From the NCBI RefSeq assembly GCF_014196055.1, contig NZ_JACICY010000001.1, forward strand, positions 882,203-946,202: 64,000 nucleotides of DNA, read 5' to 3'. This DNA is from Novosphingobium hassiacum. Its GTDB lineage: Bacteria > Pseudomonadota > Alphaproteobacteria > Sphingomonadales > Sphingomonadaceae. The notes under the pieces were generated by a model. That model worked only from the letters and a program-made list of their open reading frames with translations. It searched no databases and was not told where the DNA came from. Position 1 is the stretch's first letter. Every line of letters begins with the position of its first letter. Position numbers and translations under genes: made by a program. Below are positions 1-8,356 of the stretch, piece by piece.

Positions 1-1017
1 GAGCGTTTCCGCGCGGCCAATGGCGGCTTCATCGCCACGATGCTGCGGATGCAGACCGTGTCGTTCATGACCGGCGCGCTGCCCGGAACGATCGTCACCG
101 CGTCGAGCGCGGCGGTGATGATCTATGGCGGCAAGCAGATCATCGACGGCACGATGACCATCGGCGCGCTGGTAGCCTTCATCACTTATCACGGACGACT
201 GCTCGGCCCGGTGCAGGCGCTGATGGGCCTGACTGCGGGCCTCGCGACCGCGCGCGTCGCTCTGGCGCGGATCTTCGAACTGTTCGACACTGCGCCCGAA
301 GTGGTCGAAGCGTCCGCGCCAAAGGCCCTGCCCGCCGTGAAGCGCGAGATCCGGCTCGAAAACGTGTCGATGGACCACGGGCGCGAACCGGTTCTGCGCA
401 ATGTCGACATCGTCATTCCCGCAAGCATGATGACCGCGATCCTAGGGCCTTCGGGCGCGGGCAAATCGACGCTCGCCGACCTGCTGGTCCGCTTCCACGA
501 TCCGGTTGCGGGCAGCATAACGATCGACGGCACCGACTTGCGCGCGGTGTCGCTGGCCGACCTGCGCGCCCGCGTATTGCTCGTCGATCAGAGCCCCTTC
601 CTGTTCAACGCCACGATCGCGCAGAACATCGCCTTCGCCCGTCCCGACGCAACGCCGAGTGAGATCGAAGCCGCCGCCAGCGCCGCCGGTCTCGATACGC
701 TGACCGCGCGCCTGCCCGATGGTCTCGCCACACGCACCGGAGAGCGCGGGTTGTCACTTTCGGCGGGCGAACGCCATCGCATCGCCATCGCCCGCGCGCT
801 GCTGCGCAAGCCCGATGTGCTGATCCTCGACGAGCCCACCGCCGCACTGGATGAGGCCACCGAAATGGTGGTCGCCCGTGGCCTGCGCCGCGCGCTGCCG
901 CGCGCCACGCTAATCGTCATCACCCACAAACCCGCACTTGCCGAGATGGCCGATCACGTGATCCGGCTCGACCATGGCCAAGCAACGATCGCGCCGCAGG
1001 TGAGCGTCCATGGCTGA
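1..1017 (+). CDS. qhpF: ABC exporter (permease-ATPase half transporter), 5' truncated; probable QhpF
   Basis: The reading frame is open at the window edge, so the N-terminus is missing. The first ~95 codons are the end of a membrane domain. The rest is a complete ATPase domain: Walker A (GPSGAGKST, around nt 445-472), a Q-loop (LVDQSPF), the signature LSLSAGERHRIAIARALL, Walker B (VLILDEPTAALDEA) and the switch histidine (VITHKP). Such exporters move peptides, lipids or proteins across the inner membrane. The stop overlaps the start of the next gene by 8 nt. That gene is a small cytoplasmic subtilisin-like protease, and this pairing is characteristic of the quinohemoprotein amine dehydrogenase (qhp) clusters, where QhpF exports the matured gamma subunit. 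The ABC exporter assignment is firm. The QhpF identity is inferred from the neighbour, because the diagnostic qhpA/C/D genes would lie outside the window. Confidence 0.8.
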   Translation, partial: ERFRAANGGFIATMLRMQTVSFMTGALPGTIVTASSAAVMIYGGKQIIDGTMTIGALVAFITYHGRLLGPVQALMGLTAGLATARVALARIFELFDTAPEVVEASAPKALPAVKREIRLENVSMDHGREPVLRNVDIVIPASMMTAILGPSGAGKSTLADLLVRFHDPVAGSITIDGTDLRAVSLADLRARVLLVDQSPFLFNATIAQNIAFARPDATPSEIEAAASAAGLDTLTARLPDGLATRTGERGLSLSAGERHRIAIARALLRKPDVLILDEPTAALDEATEMVVARGLRRALPRATLIVITHKPALAEMADHVIRLDHGQATIAPQVSVHG

Positions 1018-1726
1018 GCCCTTGCGCATCGCGGTGATCGACAGCGGCGTCCACCCCACGCATCCGCATATCAATGCCGCCCGCCTGCTGCCCGGCCTTA
1101 GCGTGCTGGCAGACGGCACCGTGCTGCGCGGCGAAGAAGACGCGCTTGACAAACTCGGCCACGGCACTGCCGTCACCGCCGCCATTCAGGAGCAGGCACC
1201 CGACGCGCTGGTCCTGCCGATCCGGGTGTTCCGCGACGGCCTGCGCGCCAGTGCGCGCGCACTGGCGGGCGGCATCCGCTGCGCGATCGAGGCGCGCGTC
1301 GATCTGATCAACCTCAGCCTCGGCACCACCAACCCCGCCCATGCCGAAGTCTTCGCCGCGCTTGCCGATGAAGCCGCAGCAGCGGGCGCATTGATCGTTG
1401 CTGCGCGCGAGGCGCAGGGCGAGCCGTGCTGGCCGGGATGCCTGCCACAGGTTCTCGGCGTCGGGCTCGATTGGGACATCCCGCGCGGGCAACCTTGCCT
1501 CGACCCGGGAGGACTCGTGGTCATGGCCTCGGGCTATCCGCGCCCTATCCCGGGCGTACCGCAACGGCGCAACCTCTACGGGATCAGCTTTGCCGTGGCG
1601 CAAGTCGCCGGCTGGATCGCGGCCAATAGCGCCGCAAAGCCGTTAACCCCGGCTACCGTTCTCGAAGCCCTTGCGCTGAATCGCGTACACGCCGAGGCCG
1701 AGCCGCGCCCTAGACAGGAGGCATGA
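1010..1726 (+). CDS. qhpE: Small cytoplasmic subtilisin-like (S8) serine protease; probable QhpE leader peptidase
   Basis: This is a 238-residue S8-family protease with no signal peptide, pro-domain or membrane segment, so it should act in the cytoplasm. The triad is present: Asp11 (VIDSG), His51 (GHGTAV) and Ser193 (GISFAVA). The usual oxyanion-hole Asn motif AAGN is replaced by AARE near residue 129. QhpE proteases of this size remove the leader of the crosslinked QhpC subunit of quinohemoprotein amine dehydrogenase before export by QhpF. The preceding overlapping gene is an ABC exporter, which fits. Alternatively it could be the leader peptidase of another ribosomally made, modified peptide. 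The S8 assignment is nearly certain; the substrate is inferred. Confidence 0.75.
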   Translation: MAEPLRIAVIDSGVHPTHPHINAARLLPGLSVLADGTVLRGEEDALDKLGHGTAVTAAIQEQAPDALVLPIRVFRDGLRASARALAGGIRCAIEARVDLINLSLGTTNPAHAEVFAALADEAAAAGALIVAAREAQGEPCWPGCLPQVLGVGLDWDIPRGQPCLDPGGLVVMASGYPRPIPGVPQRRNLYGISFAVAQVAGWIAANSAAKPLTPATVLEALALNRVHAEAEPRPRQEA

Positions 1727-3750
1727 TCCAGCAGACCCGTCTCGCACCTCCGAAGATCGCCATGGCCGAGGCGGAAAGTCTGCTGGAAAAGCAGCCGCAT
1801 CTGGCGCTGAACAAGGTCGATGCGATCCTCCGGCAGGCACCGGGCTACCCCCCGGCTGAATTTCTGGCCGCGCGCGCTCTGCGGCGGATGGGCAAGGGCA
1901 AGCAGGCCCTGCCCCGCCTGGATGCCCTCGCACGCGCCAATGCGCGCGTCCCTGCTGTGCTGTGGGAGCTGGGCGATCTAGCCGCCGAACTCGGCGATAA
2001 TCCACGCGCGGTTGCAGCCCTCCACGCGCTGACGCAAGTCCAGCCGAGCATTCCGGCGGGCTGGTTCCTGCTGGCGCGCACCTTGCGCAAGCTGGGCGAG
2101 GATGCCGATGCGTGGCGCGCGGACTTGTCGGGCGTCTTCGCCTCGTCGCACGATGCCGAACTGCTCAAGGCCGCAACGGCGGTCAACGACGGCCAGCTCG
2201 ACGAGGCCGAAGCCCAGTTGAAGTTGCGCCTCCAGCGCCTTCCCGACGATCCGCCCGCGTGCCGGATGCTCGGCGAAATCGCGTGGCGGCGCGGAGACAT
2301 GACCGCCGCGCTGGAACTGGTCGAGCGCGCAGTGACGACGGCTCCCGGGTTCGACCTTGCCCGCGATTTTCTGATCCGCCTGCTGATGCAGACCAACCGC
2401 CTCCCCGAAGCGCTGGCCCATGCCGAAGTGCTAACCGGATCGCCGGTGCAGTCGCCGGGACACCGGCTGATCCTCGCCTCGGTGCTGGTCAAACTGGGCC
2501 AGCAGGAGCGCGCGCGCGGGCTCTACTTTGAGCTGCTCGCCGCGCAGCCCGATCAGCCGCAAGTGTGGCAGAACCTCGGCCATGTCCTGAAGACGCTGGG
2601 CGTGCAGGACGAAGCCGTGGCCGCATACCGGGAGGCGGTGACCCGTCAGCCGACGATGGGCGAGGCGTGGTGGAGCCTTGCCAACCTCAAGACGGTCAAG
2701 CTGGGCGCGGAAGACATCGCGGCAATGGAAGCGGCGCTCACCTCGCTCGCGGGCCAGGTCGAGGAGCGCAAGGAGGACGTGTTCCACCTGCACTTCTCGC
2801 TAGGCAAGGCGTTCGAGGATGCCAAGGACTACCCGGCGTCCTTCGCGCACTACGAAAGCGGCAACGCCCTGCGCCGGACGATGGTGCTCCACGACGCCGA
2901 GGACTTCAGCGGCGAAGTGCGCGCGGCTGCCGAAACGTTCACATCGGCGTTCATCGCGCAAAGGGGTGACAGCGGCTGTCCCGCCCCTGACCCGATCTTC
3001 GTGGTCGGCCTGCCGCGCTCCGGCTCGACGCTGGTCGAGCAGATCCTTGCGAGCCACAGCCAGATCGAGGGCACGATGGAGCTGCCCGACATGATGATGA
3101 TCGCAGCCCGCCTGCAATCACGCATCGACGAAGGCGAGTTTGCCGATTTCGCCACGATGATCGCCTCGCTCACCCCCGCGGACCGCACGCGACTGGGCGA
3201 GGAATATATCGAGCGAACGCGCGTCCATCGCCAGACCGACCGGCCGCGCTTCGTCGACAAGATGCCCAACAACTGGCAGCACGTCGGCCTGATCAAGCTG
3301 ATCCTGCCCAACGCGAAGATCATCGACGCGCGCCGCAATCCGCTGTCGTGCTGCCTTTCGGGATGGAAGCAGCACTTCGCGCGCGGGCAGACGTTCACGT
3401 ACGACCTGACCGAGATCGGCCGGTACTATCGCGATTATGTGGGGCTGATGGCCGACTACGATCGCGCCGCACCCGGTTCGGTCCACCGCGTGATCTACGA
3501 GGACATGGTGGCCGATACCGAAGCGCAAGTGCGCCGCGTGCTCGCCTATCTAGGCCTGCCGTTTGAGGCAGGCTGCCTCGAATTCTACAACAATGACCGC
3601 GCGGTGCGCACCGCCAGTTCCGAACAGGTACGCAAACCGATCTTCCGCGACGGGCTCGACCAATGGCGCAACTACGAGCCGTGGCTGGGGCCGCTGGTCG
3701 AGGCGCTGGGGCCGGTGCTGCCTGCCTACCCGGACGCACCTGCGGACTGA
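1723..3750 (+). CDS. TPR-repeat sulfotransferase
   Basis: This 675-residue protein has about 400 residues of tetratricopeptide repeats followed by a PAPS-dependent sulfotransferase domain. The 5'-phosphosulfate-binding loop is visible as FVVGLPRSGSTLVEQ from about residue 426. A second helix carries FVDKMPNNW, and a 3'-phosphate-binding RRNPLSCCLS segment lies near residue 540. The start overlaps the protease stop (ATGA), implying translational coupling. The gene ends just before a strong terminator. TPR-sulfotransferases are frequent in sphingomonads; their acceptors (sugar, peptide or protein) are mostly unknown. The last ~30 residues are proline/alanine-rich. Co-transcription with the protease and exporter suggests either a modification step in that pathway or simple read-through. 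Confidence 0.88.
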   Translation: MIQQTRLAPPKIAMAEAESLLEKQPHLALNKVDAILRQAPGYPPAEFLAARALRRMGKGKQALPRLDALARANARVPAVLWELGDLAAELGDNPRAVAALHALTQVQPSIPAGWFLLARTLRKLGEDADAWRADLSGVFASSHDAELLKAATAVNDGQLDEAEAQLKLRLQRLPDDPPACRMLGEIAWRRGDMTAALELVERAVTTAPGFDLARDFLIRLLMQTNRLPEALAHAEVLTGSPVQSPGHRLILASVLVKLGQQERARGLYFELLAAQPDQPQVWQNLGHVLKTLGVQDEAVAAYREAVTRQPTMGEAWWSLANLKTVKLGAEDIAAMEAALTSLAGQVEERKEDVFHLHFSLGKAFEDAKDYPASFAHYESGNALRRTMVLHDAEDFSGEVRAAAETFTSAFIAQRGDSGCPAPDPIFVVGLPRSGSTLVEQILASHSQIEGTMELPDMMMIAARLQSRIDEGEFADFATMIASLTPADRTRLGEEYIERTRVHRQTDRPRFVDKMPNNWQHVGLIKLILPNAKIIDARRNPLSCCLSGWKQHFARGQTFTYDLTEIGRYYRDYVGLMADYDRAAPGSVHRVIYEDMVADTEAQVRRVLAYLGLPFEAGCLEFYNNDRAVRTASSEQVRKPIFRDGLDQWRNYEPWLGPLVEALGPVLPAYPDAPAD

Positions 3751-3775
3751 TCTTCGCAATTAGGCGACGCTTCTT

Positions 3776-3805
3776 CCCCCTCCTCTGAAGAGGAGGGGGC
3801 TTTTT
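3776..3805 (+). terminator. Rho-independent terminator after the sulfotransferase gene
   Basis: A perfect 10-bp stem (ccccctcctc/gaggaggggg) closes on a tgaa tetraloop and is followed by c and five T residues. It lies 26 nt after the stop and ends the qhpF-qhpE-sulfotransferase transcript. Confidence 0.9.
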
Positions 3806-3820
3806 GCGCCTGCGCCACAC

Positions 3821-3851
3821 AAAAAGACACCCACGGTCTCCCGTGGGTGTC
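3821..3851 (-). terminator. Rho-independent terminator after the TonB-dependent receptor gene
   Basis: A perfect 11-bp stem (gacacccacgg/ccgtgggtgtc) with a 4-nt loop sits 34 nt beyond the receptor stop. On the minus strand it runs into five T residues (AAAAA on the plus strand at 3821-3825). With the preceding hairpin it insulates two convergent transcripts. Confidence 0.9.
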
Positions 3852-3885
3852 GAGGTTGCCTTACGCAGGGTGGTAAGTTGGTTGA

Positions 3886-6564
3886 TCAGTACTTCTGGCC
3901 CCAGCGGATGCCAAAGAACTGCGGCTTGATGATGAAGGTTCGCGAGGAACCCGAGCAGAAGTCGATTGAGCAGAAGGTGTTCTTGGTAAGCTGGCCGCGC
4001 TTGTCGAAAGCGTTCTGGAGGAACACGTCGAGCGACCAGGTTTCCTTTTTGATGCCCGCCGAGAAGTCGAAGCTGACGAACCCGGGCGTGTTGCCGAACA
4101 GCGCATTCTGGTCGACGTTCAGATCCTGCGTGGCACCGGTCTGGTAGAGTGCCGCACCCTGAATGTAGGCATCCATTTCACCCATCGTCGTTGCATAACG
4201 GACCGATGTGGTGCCCTTGAACTTTGGCTGACGCGGCAGCCGGGTGCCATCGACGGCCGCCACCGACGAGGTCTGGCCGTTGGTGCCCGGTACAGGCGTG
4301 CCCACGGCGCAGGACGCAAGCTGCGTAATCGTCAGGTTGGCGCGATCTGCGATGAAGTTGCAGAAATCACCCTTCAATTTGCCGTCATTGTAGGCACCTG
4401 ACGTCGAGAACGTGATGTCGCCTAGCTTCAAGTCCGAATCGTATTCGATGCCGTAAACGCGCGCTGTGCCTGCATTGCCTGTGTAGCCCGCGCCCTGTGC
4501 ACCCGCCACGACGACGCCGTACTGGATGTTGGTCCAGTCCTCGCGATAGATTGCGGCGTTGAACCGGAACATATTGTTCCACGTCGTCTTGATGCCGATT
4601 TCATAGTTGGTCAGCGTTTCAGACTTGAACGCGGGAGCCGCCACAATAACCTGGGGCAGGCCGCCGGCAGCGCGGATGCGCAACGGACGGTTGTAGCCAC
4701 CCGGACGGAAGCCCGTCGAATAGTTCAGGAACAGCATCTTGGAGTCGGCAAACTCCCAGTTAAGCGCGACCTTGTGGGTTTCGCCATTTTCCTTGTAGCG
4801 CCCTACGTTATCCGCAGCCGTGCGGTTCGAGTTGAGGCACGTCAGGCGATCCTGGGGCAAAGGCAACGGGCAACCGATCGCGCCTGTGGGCACGAACACC
4901 GACGGTGCAGCGATTGCCGACCCTCTGACACCGGCAAAACCGCGCGTGTCGAATTCGGTCCAGAAGAAGCGGATGCCACCCGTCAGCTTGAGTGTGGGTG
5001 TGATGTTGTAGTGCCCTTCGGCGAAGAAGGCGTAGTCCTTATAATTATTGTTGTTCTCGTTGATGTAGAAGCCATCGTTCTTCACTGCGGGCGATCCCAG
5101 GATCATGGAACCGCCTTGGCTGGTGGGAATGCCAAAGCCAGCCGGATCAGCGCCGGATTCGGTGTATCCGACGATCTTGTCCAGACCGTGGATGCTGTAA
5201 TAGTTATTAACCTCGTTCTTCTGGCGATGATAGAATGCGCCAAGCGTGACATCGAAAGGCCACGATGATGGCGTCTTGATGCGCAATTCCTGCGTAAATT
5301 TCTTTTCGTTGCGTAAGCCACGATAAAACTGTGTCGGGTTGATCAGGTTCGAACACTTCAAGGTCGCGCCCGAACCCGTGCAGCCGTTCTTGTCGAAGAA
5401 CTGCAGGTAGTTTTCGTAACCGGGCCCGAAAGCGTCATATGTCACCGTGTAGTAGGTGTAGTCGTTCAGCAGCTTGATCTGGCGTTGATAATAGCCGGTC
5501 GCCGAGACGATATTGAAATCGCCGATGTGTCCATTGATCGTAAGCGATGCCTGATACCATTTGTCGTTTTGCTTGGTGGTATCGTAATCGTGAACCTCAA
5601 GATCGCCAACGCGCGGATCGAAGCCAAAATAGCCGTTCGCAATCTGCTTTTGCGCCGTGATTTGCGGCATTACCGACCAGTCGTCGGCGGGCTCCCACAG
5701 CACTTGCAGACGGCCGCCATAAGCTTCGATCGTGTTGTAATCGTCTTGCGCAATGGCTGAGTTGTCGAGTGTGAAGCTTGTTGCGGGGTTGTCATCGCCC
5801 AGGCTCAATACGGAAGGGCGACCATCGTTGAACTTGCCATTGTTAGGCGTATTGTCGATGTAGCCGCCATCCTTACGGTAGAAGCCCATCGCGCGAACCG
5901 CGATATTGTTGGCGATCGGCACGTTGATGTAAGTCTGATACTTTCCGCCGAAATCACCCTTGCCGTACTTGTTGACCTCGGCATCGTAGCCCATTTCAAA
6001 GAGGTCGAGCTTCGGCTTTTTCGTGATGATACGAATGGTGCCGGCCAGCGAACCAGCGCCGTAAAGCGTACCCTGCGGACCGGAAAGCGCTTCGACGCGC
6101 TCCATGTCGTACGACTGGATATCTGGCAGACCGGTGCCGGTGATCGGAATATCGTCGAGGTAGTAGCCGACAGATGCATAGGCTCCGCCTGCGGGCACGA
6201 TGCCGCGGAAATACGGGGTTACACGACCAGGTCCGATACCGGCAATGGTCACTGAGGGCAGCAGGGCCGTGAAATCGCTTATGCCGTTGATCTGGCGCTG
6301 CTGAAGTACGTCCCCGCTCAGCGCCTGCATCGAGATCGGCACCTTCTGGATCGATGTCGCGTCGCGCGTGGCGGTAACGATGATCTCGCCAAGGCCGGTT
6401 CCGCTCTGGTCTTCGGCCTGATCTGGGGCGGGAGCGGGGGCCATGGCCTCCTGCTCGTCCGCTTCTGCGGCATAGGCACTTGCCGGCAGTACCATCGTGG
6501 CCAGTATCGTGCTGGCACCCAGCGCCCGAATGGCTCGCGACCTCAATGCAACCTGCTTTTTCAT
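3886..6564 (-). CDS. TonB-dependent outer-membrane receptor
   Basis: This 892-residue receptor has an N-terminal signal peptide (cleavage near ASAYA-AE) and a TonB box-like EIIVTATR around residue 61. A plug domain follows (QALSGDVLQQR, GPQGTLYGAGSLAGTIRIITKKP), then a long 22-strand type barrel ending in an aromatic residue (Tyr). It imports a ligand using TonB energy. The plug and barrel resemble the large sphingomonad receptors often linked to aromatic or complex organic substrates, but no ligand can be assigned. It is transcribed alone, converging on the sulfotransferase. The ATG start is followed by KKQ and a hydrophobic stretch, as expected for an exported protein. Confidence 0.93.
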   Translation of the reverse strand: MKKQVALRSRAIRALGASTILATMVLPASAYAAEADEQEAMAPAPAPDQAEDQSGTGLGEIIVTATRDATSIQKVPISMQALSGDVLQQRQINGISDFTALLPSVTIAGIGPGRVTPYFRGIVPAGGAYASVGYYLDDIPITGTGLPDIQSYDMERVEALSGPQGTLYGAGSLAGTIRIITKKPKLDLFEMGYDAEVNKYGKGDFGGKYQTYINVPIANNIAVRAMGFYRKDGGYIDNTPNNGKFNDGRPSVLSLGDDNPATSFTLDNSAIAQDDYNTIEAYGGRLQVLWEPADDWSVMPQITAQKQIANGYFGFDPRVGDLEVHDYDTTKQNDKWYQASLTINGHIGDFNIVSATGYYQRQIKLLNDYTYYTVTYDAFGPGYENYLQFFDKNGCTGSGATLKCSNLINPTQFYRGLRNEKKFTQELRIKTPSSWPFDVTLGAFYHRQKNEVNNYYSIHGLDKIVGYTESGADPAGFGIPTSQGGSMILGSPAVKNDGFYINENNNNYKDYAFFAEGHYNITPTLKLTGGIRFFWTEFDTRGFAGVRGSAIAAPSVFVPTGAIGCPLPLPQDRLTCLNSNRTAADNVGRYKENGETHKVALNWEFADSKMLFLNYSTGFRPGGYNRPLRIRAAGGLPQVIVAAPAFKSETLTNYEIGIKTTWNNMFRFNAAIYREDWTNIQYGVVVAGAQGAGYTGNAGTARVYGIEYDSDLKLGDITFSTSGAYNDGKLKGDFCNFIADRANLTITQLASCAVGTPVPGTNGQTSSVAAVDGTRLPRQPKFKGTTSVRYATTMGEMDAYIQGAALYQTGATQDLNVDQNALFGNTPGFVSFDFSAGIKKETWSLDVFLQNAFDKRGQLTKNTFCSIDFCSGSSRTFIIKPQFFGIRWGQKY

Positions 6565-6987
6565 TACGTTTACCCCCTAAACCGAAAACGCGCGCGACCC
6601 GCGACCTTCAGGATCCCATCCCGTTTCGCTGTTGCATGACCCGCTGCGCTGCACTGCAGCACAGTTCTCATCGCCATGCAGGCGATCAAACTTGTTGAGG
6701 CAAGCAACCGCCATCGACCGGCGACGACCCGTCACCAGCCCCGCTCCGCCTGACGCAAAGCAAGTTAGATAGTGCTGTATTACCCCATGGACCGGCGGGT
6801 TTTAGTCAACTTCTATGACGCCCGTCCGGGATTGATAATGCTGCAGGGCAACATGGAGTCAACTTCCTTTTCGGAAGGGGGCCTACGCAATTCGCGCATA
6901 GAGGAATACGCCCGTCGCACGCACGGCAACGGGCCGCGCAGGCGATCTGCCCGCGCGGCCCGCATGCTCGCCTGTCTTATCGCTTGG
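6565..6987. other. Intergenic region upstream of the TonB-dependent receptor
   Basis: These 423 bp hold the 5' region of the minus-strand receptor and the 3' end of the minus-strand glyoxalase transcript. Apart from the hairpin listed separately I recognise no gene, RNA or clear promoter. Short open frames across it lack a ribosome-binding site or family resemblance. Confidence 0.6.
6931..6961 (-). terminator. Hairpin downstream of gloA, possible terminator
   Basis: An inverted repeat pairs ggccgcgc (6932-6939) with gcgcggcc (6953-6960). It extends by ggc/gcc after one mismatch and has a 5-nt loop. It lies 27 bp past the glyoxalase stop. There is no T-tract on the minus strand, so it may stall transcription rather than terminate it cleanly. 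Confidence 0.45.
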
Positions 6988-7425
6988 TTACCAGTTTCCG
7001 GTGTTTTCCATGCTGGCCCAAGGCTCAGCCGGAGGCAGGTGCCCGTCCTGCAACAGTTCTACTGATATTCCGTCGGGCGATTTGACGAATGCCATGTGGC
7101 CATCGCGCGGGGGGCGGTGGATCACGTGGCCGGCATCGAGGATGCGCTGGCAGGTCGCGTAAATATCATCGACGCGGTAGGCTAGGTGCCCGAAGTTGCG
7201 CCCGCCGCTGTAGATCTCGCCTGCCGCGCCATCGGCTGGGGGCCAGTTCCAGGTCAGTTCGACCTCGGCAACGCCCTCCTCACCGGGAGCAGCCAGGAAG
7301 ATCAGCGTGAAGCGACCCTGATCGCTAGAGATGCGACGCACTTCTTCAAGCCCGATCAGCTTGAAAAAGGCGATCGTGGCGTCGGGATCGGTCACCCGAA
7401 TCATGCTGTGGAGAAATTTGGTCAC
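6988..7425 (-). CDS. gloA: Lactoylglutathione lyase (glyoxalase I)
   Basis: The encoded 145-residue VOC-fold enzyme converts the methylglyoxal-glutathione hemithioacetal to S-lactoylglutathione. The four metal ligands of the family are visible as LHSM (His near residue 6), AEVELT (Glu), NFGHLAY (His) and ISVELL (Glu). The product ends ASMENTGNW. I place the start at GTG 7423-7425 (VTKFLHSMIRV) because it matches the family N-terminus and has GGAG 8 nt upstream. The longer open frame adds ~100 unrelated residues. It is divergent from the SIMPL-domain gene with 79 bp between them. Confidence 0.9.
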   Translation of the reverse strand: MTKFLHSMIRVTDPDATIAFFKLIGLEEVRRISSDQGRFTLIFLAAPGEEGVAEVELTWNWPPADGAAGEIYSGGRNFGHLAYRVDDIYATCQRILDAGHVIHRPPRDGHMAFVKSPDGISVELLQDGHLPPAEPWASMENTGNW

Positions 7426-7504
7426 GCGCGCGAGCACTCCGTTCAAAATCGGTTCATCGACGAAAACGCACAACTCATCGCAGGCAATGCGCAGGGAGAT
7501 GACG

Positions 7505-8266
7505 ATGAGCGGCCATGATAGCGATAACGACGATCCGACCCAAGTGGTTGCACGCACGCGCATACCGCGTAGCGCAATGGCGCTGCTGCCGGCCGGCATT
7601 CTGACGATCGGGCTGGTGCTCGGCGGCTGGTTCATCGGTGATGGCCTGCGCCGTGCCAAGGTCGCCGATCGCGCGGTGACAGTGCGCGGCCTTGCCGAGC
7701 GCGAGGTGACCGCCGACCTTGCCACCTGGACCCTGGCCTATTCTGCTACCGCGCCCGACATGGCCAGCGCACAGGCGAGCGTCGATCGCGACAGTCAATC
7801 GATCCGCGCGTTCTTTGCCGAACTGGGCTTTCCCGCCGATGCCCTGCAGCCGACGGGTGTCAACGTCCAGACCATGACGAACAACGGGGTGGTCAGCTTC
7901 ACCGTGCGCCAGCGGATGACCTTGCGCACCACCGACGTGAACCGCGCGCAGAAAGCGGTGAAGCGCCAGTTCGACCTCGTCCGGCGCGGGGTCATGCTCG
8001 AGGAAGGCTCGGGAATGGCCTACACCTTCACCAAGCTGAACGCGATCAAGCCCGAGATGGTCGCGGCCGCCACCAAAGACGCGCGCTCGGCGGCCGAACA
8101 GTTCGCGCGCGACAGCGGCTCGTCGGTCGACGGGATCAAGAACGCGACCCAGGGCTACTTCGAGATCACCGCGCGCGATGGCGATGGCGGTGGCGGCTGG
8201 GGCGTTTCGGACACCCCCTACAAAAAGGTTCGCGTAGTCACCACGATCGACTTCTATTTACGCTGA
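7505..8266 (+). CDS. SIMPL-domain (DUF541) membrane-anchored periplasmic protein
   Basis: This protein of 253 residues has a hydrophilic, acidic N-terminus (GHDSDNDD) and one transmembrane segment at about residues 25-46. The rest is a SIMPL/DUF541 domain, recognisable from VTVRGLAEREVTADLATW and the C-terminal KKVRVVTTIDFYL. SIMPL proteins are usually periplasmic or envelope-anchored and their biochemical role is poorly defined. The start at ATG 7505 has GGGAG upstream at good spacing; an ATG two codons earlier is nearly superimposed on that site. Upstream extension of the frame runs through the gloA promoter and is not coding. A shared hairpin separates it from the convergent torF-like gene. 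Confidence 0.85.
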   Translation: MSGHDSDNDDPTQVVARTRIPRSAMALLPAGILTIGLVLGGWFIGDGLRRAKVADRAVTVRGLAEREVTADLATWTLAYSATAPDMASAQASVDRDSQSIRAFFAELGFPADALQPTGVNVQTMTNNGVVSFTVRQRMTLRTTDVNRAQKAVKRQFDLVRRGVMLEEGSGMAYTFTKLNAIKPEMVAAATKDARSAAEQFARDSGSSVDGIKNATQGYFEITARDGDGGGGWGVSDTPYKKVRVVTTIDFYLR

Positions 8267-8284
8267 AACAGACCCACAAAACAG

Positions 8285-8318
8285 AAAAGCCCGCGCTGCA
8301 TGAGCAGCGCGGGCCTTC
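8285..8318. terminator. Bidirectional terminator between the SIMPL and TorF genes
   Basis: A perfect 11-bp stem (gcccgcgctgc/gcagcgcgggc, loop atga) is flanked by aaaa on one side and cttct on the other. It serves both convergent genes; the T-run is better for the minus-strand gene. Confidence 0.8.
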
Positions 8319-8356
8319 TGTGTCTCCCGCCCCGAAGGACCGGAAGAGTCGTCAGA

